A DNA stretch of 64,000 nt from Natronomonas gomsonensis (lineage in GTDB: Archaea > Halobacteriota > Halobacteria > Halobacteriales > Haloarculaceae), in the NCBI RefSeq assembly GCF_024300825.1, contig NZ_CP101323.1:2170001-2234000 (forward strand), in the 5' to 3' direction. Every line of letters starts with the position of its first letter. The first letter of the stretch is position 1. This document shows positions 43,861 through 51,872 of the stretch, piece after piece. Both the position numbers and the translations under genes were made by a program. The notes beneath the pieces are model-generated. The model was not told the DNA's origin and made no database searches. It worked only from the letters and a program-made list of their open reading frames with translations.

Positions 43861-46068
43861 GTGTCTAGTGCCGCCGATGACGATGTCAAGCGAACGGTCG
43901 CGGAGGGGCGTGCACAGCTCGGTGCCCTGCTGTCGACCGCACAGACCCATCTGCAGAAGGTGTTCATCGTCTTCGTCATCGGCCTCATCGGAACCATCTA
44001 CGTCCTGCGTGCGTTCGTCTGGAGCATCCTGAAGGCCGACCTCAACACCAACCCCGACATCGTCGTCGTCGCCATCACGCCCTTCGAGGTCATTCTCCTA
44101 CAGGTGAAAATCGGACTCGTCGTCGGGGTTCTGCTGTCGGTGCCGATGCTCATCTACTACTCGCGCGATTCGCTGAAGCAGCGAGGGCGGTGGCCCGACT
44201 CGATTCCGTGGTGGAAATCAGCCGGCTTCATTTCGGTCAGCCTCGCGCTGTTCGCCGGCGGCGTCGCCTACGCCTACAACCTCTTCTTCCCGCTCATGTT
44301 CGGCTTCCTCGCGTCGAACGCCGTCGGCGCGGGCTTTCAGCCGACCTACTCGATTTCGATGTGGGCGCAGTTCATCTTCCTGCTGTCGCTGTCGTTCGGA
44401 CTCGCCGCCCAACTGCCGCTGGTGATGAGCACGCTGTCGTACACCGAAATCGTCCCCTACGAGACGTTCCGGGACAAGTGGCGACACGCCGTCGTCGCCA
44501 TCTTCATCTTCGGCGCGCTGTTCTCCCCGCCGGACCCCTTCACCCAGGTTATGTGGGCTGTCCCGCTCGTGACGCTGTACGGGGTGTCGCTGTATCTGGC
44601 GAAGATCGTCGTCACGGCGAAGCGCTCGACCGAATCGACCGACTTCCGGTCGGTCGCTCGCGCCCACTGGAACGTGCTGGCGGGGCTGTTCCTCCTCGGC
44701 GGCGCTCTCGTCTACGCCTTCTACACCTACGGCGGCGCCGGAAGCGTCAACGGCGTCCTCGACTCTCTGGGGTCCAGCTATCGGTTCATCCCCGCGGGTG
44801 AGGCCTACGGTCTTCCCGAAGCGACGTACACCGCCGTCGTCAGCGCCCTCTACGGCGCCCTCACCGTACTCGTCGGCTTCGGCTACTTCGTCTACGAGGG
44901 CCTCGACGAGAGCGCCCAGCAGTACGCGGTGTCGAGTGGGTCCCCCGCTGACCCCGCCGACATTGACCTCTCGAAACTCGACGAGGGGGGCATTCGAGCG
45001 GCGCCGGCCGCCGCCTTTGCCCGCCTCGAAGAGGACGAGGCCGTCGCTCTGGCCGGACAGGCGATGGAGGAAGACGACCCCGAGCGCGCACGGGCCATCC
45101 TCGACCGCTACGACGACATCAACCCGCCGGAGGGCGACGTGTCCCCGAACGACTTCGAGGACGGCGGCGACGGGAGCGCCGCGGCCACCGAAACCCAGGC
45201 AGATGACGACGAGGAGGAAGGTGGCATCCTCGCCCGCCGCGGCGCCGGGATGTTGAGCGCCTTCAGCGAGGACGACATCGACGAGGACGACATCGGCGGC
45301 TACGCCTACGACGCCGCCTTCGTCCTCAACAGCGTCACCGCGAAATCGTTCCGACTGGTCGGCCTGTTCATGGTCGTGTTGGCCGGGACGTTCTTCGTCC
45401 TGTATCAGGGCGGCATCGGCCGACTCAACGACCAGTTCGTCAGCCGAATGCCCTCGGAGTACGCCGCCGAGCAGGTGTCCATCGTTACGCTCCACCCCGT
45501 CGAGGCGCTCATCTTCCAAATCAAGGTGGCGACCATCTTCGGGGCCGCCGCCGTGTTGCCGCTGTTGCTGTACTACGCCTGGCCCTCGCTGAAAGAGCGC
45601 GGACTGGCCCGCGGTGACCGCCGCGTCCTGCTCGCGTGGGGCGGCAGCCTCATCGTCGGCATGGTCGTCGGGGGCATCGTCGGCTTCGTCTACGTCGCAC
45701 CGACGGTCATCTCGTGGCTCGCTGCGGACGTCCTCGACGCCGGCATGATAATCGCCTACCGCATCAACAACTACGGCTGGCTCATCTTCTTCCTCACCGT
45801 CGGCATCGGCATCCTCGCGATGATTCCCGTCTCGATGGTGCTGTTCTACCGCGGCAACATCGTCGCCTATCGGACGATGCGAACCCGCTGGCGGGAAGTC
45901 ACCATCGGCGTCCTCGCCGCCGGGGCGCTTCTGTCCCCCCGCGGCGTCTTCACGATGTTCCTCCTCGGCATCCCCATCATCTTCGCCTACGGCGTCGGAT
46001 TGGGAATCCTGTGGCTCCTCACGCTGGGTGGCCGCCGGGAGCGACGGCGGGTCGAACCGGCCGACTGA
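43861..46068 (+). CDS. Double-domain TatC translocase subunit
   Basis: The 735-residue protein contains two TatC domains, a haloarchaeal form with about 14 membrane helices (TatCt type). The first domain covers about residues 20-300 (ITPFEVILLQVKIGLVVG, FGFLASNAVGAGFQPTYS, FGLAAQLPLVMSTLSY). An acidic cytoplasmic linker of about 110 residues (330-440, DDDEEEGG) follows. The second domain covers about 480-735 (TLHPVEALIFQIKVATIFG). It starts with GTG at 43861. The other tatC gene is divergent. The TatA-like peptide gene lies 1 kb downstream. Confidence 0.94.
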   Translation: MSSAADDDVKRTVAEGRAQLGALLSTAQTHLQKVFIVFVIGLIGTIYVLRAFVWSILKADLNTNPDIVVVAITPFEVILLQVKIGLVVGVLLSVPMLIYYSRDSLKQRGRWPDSIPWWKSAGFISVSLALFAGGVAYAYNLFFPLMFGFLASNAVGAGFQPTYSISMWAQFIFLLSLSFGLAAQLPLVMSTLSYTEIVPYETFRDKWRHAVVAIFIFGALFSPPDPFTQVMWAVPLVTLYGVSLYLAKIVVTAKRSTESTDFRSVARAHWNVLAGLFLLGGALVYAFYTYGGAGSVNGVLDSLGSSYRFIPAGEAYGLPEATYTAVVSALYGALTVLVGFGYFVYEGLDESAQQYAVSSGSPADPADIDLSKLDEGGIRAAPAAAFARLEEDEAVALAGQAMEEDDPERARAILDRYDDINPPEGDVSPNDFEDGGDGSAAATETQADDDEEEGGILARRGAGMLSAFSEDDIDEDDIGGYAYDAAFVLNSVTAKSFRLVGLFMVVLAGTFFVLYQGGIGRLNDQFVSRMPSEYAAEQVSIVTLHPVEALIFQIKVATIFGAAAVLPLLLYYAWPSLKERGLARGDRRVLLAWGGSLIVGMVVGGIVGFVYVAPTVISWLAADVLDAGMIIAYRINNYGWLIFFLTVGIGILAMIPVSMVLFYRGNIVAYRTMRTRWREVTIGVLAAGALLSPRGVFTMFLLGIPIIFAYGVGLGILWLLTLGGRRERRRVEPAD

Positions 46069-46129
46069 CGCTCCGAACCGCCGACAGGCGTTGGGAACGG
46101 CTTAAGTATTCTCACAGTCATCTTCGAGT

Positions 46130-46306
46130 ATGCCCAAGATAAGCGTCGAGATTCCACAGGAACTCCTCGACGACCTCGACGACCACGTCGGCGACGGCGG
46201 GAAGTTCGTCAACCGAAGCGACGCCATCCGCTCGTCCATCCGGAAGAACCTCGACATTTTAGACGAAATCGACGCCCGCCACGACCGACTGGAGGACGAT
46301 GAGTAA
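46130..46306 (+). CDS. CopG-type ribbon-helix-helix protein
   Basis: The 58-residue protein has a beta strand (MPKISVEIPQELLDDLDDHV) and two helices with the motif FVNRSDAIRSSIRKNL, the classical ribbon-helix-helix DNA-binding fold that works as a dimer. Its last 8 bases overlap the start of the transporter gene (ATG at 46299), so both are co-expressed and it may regulate that gene. A TTAAGTA element about 25 nt before the ATG is a likely promoter. Its frame was too short to be obvious by length but is supported by fold, codon use and overlap. Confidence 0.85.
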   Translation: MPKISVEIPQELLDDLDDHVGDGGKFVNRSDAIRSSIRKNLDILDEIDARHDRLEDDE

Positions 46307-47015
46307 CGCCGTCGAACCGCGGCGTGCGCTCCCGGCCGGCGCCGTCGCCTTGGCGGCGATGTTCGTCACCGCGCTCGTCACCGCACAGGTGACCGCCTCG
46401 AAACTCCTGTTGTTCGAATCCCCCGTCGGACTGCCGGTGACGGGGACCAGTCTCGTGTTGCCCGGCGCGGCGCTGGCGTACGCGCTGACCTTCCTCGCGA
46501 CCGACTGCTACACCGAGTTGTACGGTAAACGCGCCGGTCAGGTGCTCGTCAACGTCGGCTTCCTGATGAACTTCCTGTTGCTCGCGCTCGTCTACAGCAC
46601 CATCGCCGCACCCGCGGTTCCCGGCCAGCCAATCGACCCCGCGAACTTCGCTGCGGTGCTCAGTCAGAGCGGCCCGCTCGTCGTCGCCAGCCTCGCGGCG
46701 TACCTCGTCAGTCAGAATTACGACGTCGTCGTCTTTCACAAACTGAAGGAACTCACCGACGGCGAGATGCTGTGGCTCCGCAACGTCGCCTCGACGGGGA
46801 CGAGTCAGGCCATCGACACCGTGATTTTCGTCGGATTGGGCTTCTACGTCCTCCCGCAACTCGGCTTCGGCGCGACCTACGAGGTCGGCTTCGTCCTCTC
46901 GCTCATCGTCGGTCAGTACGTCCTGAAACTCCTCATCGCACTCGTCGATACGCCGTTCGTCTACCTCATCACCGGGGCGATTCGCCGCTCCGAGGAGGGC
47001 GTCGCACCGGTCTAA
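46299..47015 (+). CDS. Queuosine-precursor-type transporter (YhhQ/VUT family)
   Basis: The 238-residue membrane protein has about six helices with the family pattern: AMFVTALVTAQVTASKLLLF, ALTFLATDCYTELYGKR and LRNVASTGTSQAIDTVIFVG. The VUT/YhhQ family imports 7-deazaguanine precursors (preQ0/preQ1). In archaea these would feed archaeosine in tRNA rather than queuosine. It overlaps the CopG-like gene by 8 bp. Substrate assignment is by family only. Confidence 0.85.
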   Translation: MSNAVEPRRALPAGAVALAAMFVTALVTAQVTASKLLLFESPVGLPVTGTSLVLPGAALAYALTFLATDCYTELYGKRAGQVLVNVGFLMNFLLLALVYSTIAAPAVPGQPIDPANFAAVLSQSGPLVVASLAAYLVSQNYDVVVFHKLKELTDGEMLWLRNVASTGTSQAIDTVIFVGLGFYVLPQLGFGATYEVGFVLSLIVGQYVLKLLIALVDTPFVYLITGAIRRSEEGVAPV

Positions 47016-47057
47016 TTCGCAGGAACGCTTTTCACGTCGCGTGCGAACGTACCGGTT

Positions 47058-47255
47058 ATGTTGCCCCTCCAATTCGGCATCCCCGGCGGCCCGGAACTGC
47101 TCATCATCTTCCTGATACTGTTCCTCTTCGCAGTGCCAGTGTTGCTCGTCGTCCTGTTTCTCGTGAGCAGAAGCGGTGGCAGCGACCGCGTCGAGGAACT
47201 CGAAGCCAGAGTCGAGGAACTCGAAAACGAACTCGAAGAGGAGCGCTCGCGTTAG
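47058..47255 (+). CDS. TatA-like single-helix membrane peptide
   Basis: The 65-residue peptide begins MLPLQFGIPGGPELLIIFLI, like the N-terminal helix of TatA. It continues as hydrophobic sequence to about residue 38 and ends with a charged coiled coil (RVEELEARVEELENELEEE). It lacks the usual FG-hinge and amphipathic KLP helix, so a TatA role is uncertain. Two tatC genes lie just upstream. Its stop overlaps the convergent rlmE gene by 4 bp. Confidence 0.6.
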   Translation: MLPLQFGIPGGPELLIIFLILFLFAVPVLLVVLFLVSRSGGSDRVEELEARVEELENELEEERSR

Positions 47256-48070
47256 TCGACCCGTTCGGCGAAGCCGAAGCGTGGCTTCACGTCGGTCACC
47301 CGCACCTCGACGGTCTCGCCCGCCTCGGTTCCGGAGACGAACAGCGTGTACCCCTCGACCTTCGCGATGCCGTCGCCCTCGCTGCCGACGTCCTCGATGT
47401 CGACTTCGAGTTGGTCACCCTCTCGAACCGGCGCGGTGAGTCGGCCTTTCGCGACCATGAACAACTCCGAAGAGGAATCCCGGGAGGCCTTCGGGTGAAT
47501 GGTGCGGACGTACTCGAACTCCTCGTCGATGTCGGCCCGCAGGTCGTCGGTGTCCGGTCCCTCGAACACTTTCGCGACGAAGTCCCCGCCCGGTGCCAGC
47601 AGTTCGAGGCTGGTCTCGAAGGCCATCCGCGCGAGATACACCGACCGCGCGTGGTCCAGCGAGTACTCGCCAGTCATGTTCGGCGCCATGTCCGAAACCA
47701 CGGCATCGGCCTCACCGCTCGCGGGTCGTTCCTCCCCGCTCCCGCTTTCCGATGCCTCCCGTTGGTCGGCCTCGCGGACCATATCGACGACCTCCTCCCG
47801 GGTGTCGTCTTCGGTCATGTCGCCGCGGACGGTCTCGACGCCGTCGATTGGCTTGATGCGCTGGAGGTCGACGCCGACGACGGTCCCCGAGTCGCCGGCC
47901 AGTTCGTTGGCGACCTGGAGCCACCCGCCCGGCGCCGCACCGAGGTCGACGACGGTGTTGCCCTCGCTGATGAGGCCCGCCTCCTCGTTCAGTTGCTTGA
48001 GTTTGTAGGCCGCCCGGGAGCGATACCCCTCCTGTTTGGCCCTGTTGTAGTAGTCGTCCTTGCGAGTCAT
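47252..48070 (-). CDS. rlmE: FtsJ/RlmE-type 23S rRNA 2'-O-methyltransferase with TRAM domain
   Basis: The 272-residue SAM-dependent enzyme methylates the 2'-OH of a uridine in the peptidyl-transferase region of large-subunit rRNA. Motifs are YRSRAAYKLKQLNEE (catalytic Lys), VVDLGAAPGGWLQVANEL (SAM site), VVSDMAPNMTGEYSLDH (catalytic Asp) and FVAKVFEGPD (catalytic Lys). The C-terminal 60 residues form a TRAM RNA-binding domain (VDIEDVGSEGDGIAKVEGYT), usual for archaeal members. ATG 48070 is the family start; the extension to 48343 crosses hairpin DNA and the lpdA start. Confidence 0.93.
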   Translation of the reverse strand: MTRKDDYYNRAKQEGYRSRAAYKLKQLNEEAGLISEGNTVVDLGAAPGGWLQVANELAGDSGTVVGVDLQRIKPIDGVETVRGDMTEDDTREEVVDMVREADQREASESGSGEERPASGEADAVVSDMAPNMTGEYSLDHARSVYLARMAFETSLELLAPGGDFVAKVFEGPDTDDLRADIDEEFEYVRTIHPKASRDSSSELFMVAKGRLTAPVREGDQLEVDIEDVGSEGDGIAKVEGYTLFVSGTEAGETVEVRVTDVKPRFGFAERVD

Positions 48071-48135
48071 GGTTAGTTGACGGAAATAGCGGGTCGGAAC
48101 TGATACGCGCTTCGCTCCGAACTTTTTACGCCTCG

Positions 48136-48207
48136 GGTGCGCCTCCGGCGCACCGCGTGGCTGCTCTGCCGCCACGACATGCGGTTGCGGGCCACAGGCC
48201 CGCAACC
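48136..48207. repeat. GC-rich hairpins between rlmE and lpdA
   Basis: Two perfect short-loop hairpins are visible: GGTGCGCC-tcc-GGCGCACC (48136-48154) and GGTTGCGGGCC-aca-GGCCCGCAACC (48183-48207). A weaker CGTGGC/GCCACG stem (48156-48176) sits between them. The 3-nt loops match those of the larger cluster at 51.6-51.9 kb. The gap lies between two divergent genes, so these are not terminators for either. Confidence 0.7.
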
Positions 48208-48299
48208 CGCTAGAACGAACGGCGGAGATATCTGCTACCGCCATCGTTCGGCAATTCCTGCCAGTTTTTAACCCCGGCGAGTGAGTACTCCGATAACAG

Positions 48300-49724
48300 A
48301 TGGTCGTAGGAGACATCGCAACCGGAACGGAGGTACTGGTCATCGGCGGCGGCCCGGGCGGCTACGTCGCCGCGATTCGCGCCGGGCAACTCGGGTTGGA
48401 CGTGACGCTCGTTGAGAAGGACGCCTACGGCGGCACCTGTCTCAACACGGGCTGTATCCCATCGAAGGCGCTCGTCCACGCGACCGATGTCGCCCACGAG
48501 GCACGTGGCGCCGAACACATGGGCGTCTACGCCGACCCGGCGGTCGACCTCCAGGGGATGGTCGACTGGAAGGACGGCGTCGTCGACCAACTCACGAGCG
48601 GCGTCGAGAAACTGTGCAAGGCAAACGGAGTCAACCTCGTCCCCGGCCGCGCGGAGTTCGTCAGCGACGACACGGTCCGCGTCGCCCACGGCGGCGAGGG
48701 GCAGGGCAGCGAATCTATCGAGTTCGAACACGCCATCGTCGCGACGGGGAGCCGTCCCATCCAGTTGCCGGGCTTCGAGTTCGACGACGACCGCATCCTC
48801 GACTCCAGCGGCTTGTTGTCGCTGACCGAACTCCCGGATTCCCTGCTCGTCGTCGGCGGCGGCTACATCGGCATGGAACTGTCGACGGTGCTGGCGAAAC
48901 TCGGCTGTGAGGTGACCGTCGTCGAGATGCTCGACGACATCCTGCCGGGCTACGAGGACGACGTGACCCGCGTCGTCCGCGAGCGTGCCGAGGAGTTGGG
49001 CATACAGTTCCACTTCGGCGAGGCCGCCCAACAGTGGGAGGACACTGGCACCGATGCTTTCGTCACGACCGAGGACGAGGACGGCGAGACCCACGAGTAC
49101 ACCGCCGAGAAGGTGCTCGTCGCCGTCGGCCGCCAGCCCGTCACCGACACCGTCGGACTCGACGCCATCGGGCTCGAAACCGCCGAGGACGGCACCATCG
49201 AGACCGACGACCAGGCCCGAAGCAGCGTCGAGAACGTCTTCGCCGTCGGCGACGTGGCCGGCGAGCCGATGTTGGCCCACAAGGCGTACAAGGAGGGTCA
49301 CGTCGCCGCCGAGGTCATCGCCGGCGAACCCGCGGCCCTGGATTATCAGGCTGTCCCGGCAGCGGTCTTCACCGACCCCGAAATCGGCACCGTCGGCATG
49401 ACCGAAGCCGACGCCGCCGACGCCGGTTTCGACCCCGTCGTCGGCGAGATGCCGCTTCGGGCCTCCGGACGCGCGCTCACGCTCGACGAATCAGATGGGT
49501 TCGTCCGAATCATCGCCGACGCCGAAACCGAGTTCGTCCTCGGTGCCCAAATCGTCGCCCCCGAGGCCTCGGAACTCATCGCCGAGGTCGGCCTCGCCAT
49601 CGAGATGGGCGCCCAACTCGAAGACATCGCTGCGACCATCCACACCCACCCGACGCTGTCGGAAGCCGTCGCCGAGGCCGCCGCCAACGCCCGCGGCGAA
49701 GCGACACACACGCTGAATCGGTAG
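48300..49724 (+). CDS. lpdA: Dihydrolipoyl dehydrogenase (E3)
   Basis: The 474-residue flavoenzyme reoxidises dihydrolipoamide on the E2 subunit and makes NADH. The FAD site is VLVIGGGPGGYVAAIRAGQ, the redox-active disulfide is Cys47-Cys52 in GGTCLNTGCIPSK, the NAD site is LLVVGGGYIGMELSTVLAK, and the second FAD motif is ENVFAVGDVAGEPMLAHKA. The dimer-interface His is in THPTLSEAVAEA. It starts at ATG 48300; a TTTTTAA element about 30 nt upstream is a possible TATA box. It is alone here, about 10 kb from pdhABC, unlike the four-gene operons of some haloarchaea. Confidence 0.96.
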   Translation: MVVGDIATGTEVLVIGGGPGGYVAAIRAGQLGLDVTLVEKDAYGGTCLNTGCIPSKALVHATDVAHEARGAEHMGVYADPAVDLQGMVDWKDGVVDQLTSGVEKLCKANGVNLVPGRAEFVSDDTVRVAHGGEGQGSESIEFEHAIVATGSRPIQLPGFEFDDDRILDSSGLLSLTELPDSLLVVGGGYIGMELSTVLAKLGCEVTVVEMLDDILPGYEDDVTRVVRERAEELGIQFHFGEAAQQWEDTGTDAFVTTEDEDGETHEYTAEKVLVAVGRQPVTDTVGLDAIGLETAEDGTIETDDQARSSVENVFAVGDVAGEPMLAHKAYKEGHVAAEVIAGEPAALDYQAVPAAVFTDPEIGTVGMTEADAADAGFDPVVGEMPLRASGRALTLDESDGFVRIIADAETEFVLGAQIVAPEASELIAEVGLAIEMGAQLEDIAATIHTHPTLSEAVAEAAANARGEATHTLNR

Positions 49725-49833
49725 TGTCAGTCGTTGCTCACGACTCACTACGTTCGCCGTTCGTCTTCCGAGAGCCTTCACACCGGCGCTCTCATCCGCC
49801 GCTCGCGGGTCGCTTCGCTCCCCGCTCGCCATC

Positions 49834-49863
49834 CGAGGCTTCTCGCTGACGCTCGAAGCCTCG
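49834..49863. repeat. GC-rich hairpin upstream of pheA
   Basis: The stem CGAGGCTTC/GAAGCCTCG (49834-49842 with 49855-49863) is identical to the stem upstream of thrC. The preceding 19 bp (49816-49834) match 18 of 19 positions of the sequence that follows the thrC hairpin. The gap 49725-49904 holds no gene I can support. Confidence 0.7.
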
Positions 49864-49904
49864 CCCCCGACGCGCTTTTAGCCCCAACCCTGCTACGGGA
49901 GTCC

Positions 49905-50708
49905 ATGAAAGCCCTCACGCTCGGTCCAGAAGGGACGTACTCACATCGCGCGACGCAGGCGGTCGCCGACGAAATCGACTTCGTGGAATCGGTGACCGGC
50001 ATCGTCGAGGGCGTCGCCAGCGGCGAGTACGAACGCGGCGTCATCCCAATCGAGAACAGCATCGAAGGGTCGGTCACCGAGTCGCTGGACGCACTCGCCG
50101 ACCGCAACGTCGCCGTGGTCCGCGAAATCGTCACGCCCATCCAACACGCCCTGTTGGCACAGGCCGGCGAGTTCGACATCGTCGCGAGCCACCCCCAGGC
50201 GCTGGCGCAGTGTCGGGAGTACCTCAACGAGGAGTATCCGAGCGCGAAAACCGAGGCCGTCGCATCGACAGCCCGAGGTGTCGAACGAGCCCGGGAGGAC
50301 GCCTCCGTCGCCGCCATCGGCCACCCCGCCACCGCCGGCGACGACCTGCAGGTGTTGGCCCGCGACATTCAGGACAGCACCTCCAACGCCACCCGGTTCG
50401 TCGTCCTCGCTCCGGAGACCGAACGCGTCGACGCCGGGGGCAAAAGCTCCGTCATCGTCTACCCGAACACGAACCATCCGGGACTGCTCTTGGAGATGCT
50501 CGAACCGTTCGCCGACCGCGATATCAACCTCTCGCGCGTCGAATCCCGCCCGAGCGGCGAACGCCTCGGCGACTACATGTTCCACTTCGACTTCGCCGCT
50601 GGTCTCTACGAGGAGCGGGCACAGGAGGCCATCGAGGAACTCCGCGATATCGCATCGAACGGCTGGGTTCGCGTTCTCGGCTCCTACGACACCGAGCACG
50701 TGTTATAA
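49905..50708 (+). CDS. pheA: Prephenate dehydratase
   Basis: The 267-residue enzyme converts prephenate to phenylpyruvate in phenylalanine synthesis. The N-terminal catalytic domain begins MKALTLGPEGTYSHRA and has VIPIENSIEGSV, IVTPIQHALLA, SHPQALAQCREYL and SNATRFVVLAP (the catalytic Thr-Arg-Phe). A C-terminal ACT domain (FADRDINLSRVESRPSG) gives feedback control by phenylalanine in this family. No chorismate mutase domain is fused. ATG 49905 is the family start; the upstream frame crosses repeat DNA. Confidence 0.95.
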   Translation: MKALTLGPEGTYSHRATQAVADEIDFVESVTGIVEGVASGEYERGVIPIENSIEGSVTESLDALADRNVAVVREIVTPIQHALLAQAGEFDIVASHPQALAQCREYLNEEYPSAKTEAVASTARGVERAREDASVAAIGHPATAGDDLQVLARDIQDSTSNATRFVVLAPETERVDAGGKSSVIVYPNTNHPGLLLEMLEPFADRDINLSRVESRPSGERLGDYMFHFDFAAGLYEERAQEAIEELRDIASNGWVRVLGSYDTEHVL

Positions 50709-50842
50709 GGCCAGTTCCCGAACTCGACGCCCGTTCGTTCGGAAGCAGTCGGTCAGTTTCTCGAGACGGACGCGGGAGAGATAGAGCGAGCGTTCCGTAG
50801 ACCGTTGCGTACGTTTACTTGTTCGTTGTCCGTATGTGCAGT

Positions 50843-51550
50843 ATGTCGAATACTCCGGGGGACTTCGACCCAGAGTCACACGAGGAACGCGAGATTGCTG
50901 GTGAGGCGGCAACTGACCGGTCTGATTTTCTATCACTCATGGGCCACGCCTACCGTGGTGAGATGAGCCGCACTACGGCGTGGCGCACACGAATCGACCG
51001 GACGACGAACTGGGCGGTCGTGTTGACAGCGACGTTGCTCACGTGGGCGTTTTCGGCGGAATCACGGCCACACTACATCCTCCTTATCGGTATCGTCATG
51101 CTGACGGTGTTTCTGGGAATCGAAACCCGTCGCTATCGCGTGTACGACATCTGGCGCTCTCGGGTGCGGATTCTCGAAGAGAACGTGTTCGCAAACGCAC
51201 TCGACTCGGACGGCGTAGAGCAATCGAACTGGCGCGAACTTCTCAGCGACGATTTACGAGCGCCGGCGGTGAAAACGCCGATAATCGAGGCAGTATCCCG
51301 CCGACTTCGACGGGTGTATTTCGCGCTCATCTCGGTGCTGGTTGTCGCCTGGCTCGTTCGGTTGACCGTCTTCGCAACCACGTCGGCCGGACTTATCGAG
51401 ACTGCGACCGTCGGCAGAGTGCCGGGAGTAGTCGTCCTCGGGGGTATCGCGGTGTACTACGCCTGTGGAATCGTACTGACGCTCTGGCCGGGAAGACGGA
51501 AGGCGAAGGGTGAGTTGCAGTCACGGCCTGCGAACGAAGAGTGGAAATAA
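50843..51550 (+). CDS. DUF2270 membrane protein
   Basis: The 235-residue protein has the DUF2270 core LMGHAYRGEMSRTTAWRTRIDRTTNWAV (shown here in two adjoining parts), where the first membrane helix follows. Helices lie at about residues 57-75, 80-97, 157-180 and 195-218. A helical cytoplasmic region between helices two and three contains RRYRVYDIWRSRVRILEEN. The function of DUF2270 is unknown. I use ATG 50843 (MSNTPGD); an ATG at 50834 is possible. It converges on the thermosome gene across the hairpin-rich gap. Confidence 0.85.
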   Translation: MSNTPGDFDPESHEEREIAGEAATDRSDFLSLMGHAYRGEMSRTTAWRTRIDRTTNWAVVLTATLLTWAFSAESRPHYILLIGIVMLTVFLGIETRRYRVYDIWRSRVRILEENVFANALDSDGVEQSNWRELLSDDLRAPAVKTPIIEAVSRRLRRVYFALISVLVVAWLVRLTVFATTSAGLIETATVGRVPGVVVLGGIAVYYACGIVLTLWPGRRKAKGELQSRPANEEWK

Positions 51551-51872
51551 GACCCGTCCGCTGACTGGTACATTCCGACACCAGTTCTGTGTCACTACAA
51601 AAACGGATATCCGCGAGGGAAGCGAGCGGTTCTCCCGAACTCGGCCTTCGGCCTCGTTCGGGTAGCGACGAGTGACCGGAGGGAACGAGTCGCTATGTTT
51701 CACGGCGCCGGAGGCGCCGTTCAACAGTCCGAGGCGGCTTCGCCGCCTCGCTATTTTTCCCCAAGTTTTTGCCTGGGTCGCGGGCTCTGCCCGCGACCTT
51801 ATAACGTGGCGGCGAAGCCGCCACGCTGACCGAGCGGCCCGGAGGGCCGCGAGGGAAGTGCAAAAAGTGGGT
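51551..51872. repeat. Gene-free gap containing a run of seven GC-rich hairpins
   Basis: No open frame here looks coding. Seven inverted repeats occur in order: 51634-51662 (CCCGAAC stem with an inner stem), 51663-51695 (TAGCGAC stem), 51702-51720 (ACGGCGCC, loop gga), 51730-51750 (CGAGGCGGC, loop ttc), 51776-51798 (GGTCGCGGGC, loop tct), 51805-51825 (CGTGGCGGC, loop gaa) and 51834-51850 (GCGGCCC, loop gga). The last five are perfect stems of 7-10 bp with 3-nt loops. The gap separates the convergent 3' ends of the DUF2270 and thermosome genes, so termination is one possible role, but one hairpin would suffice for that. Confidence 0.85.
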
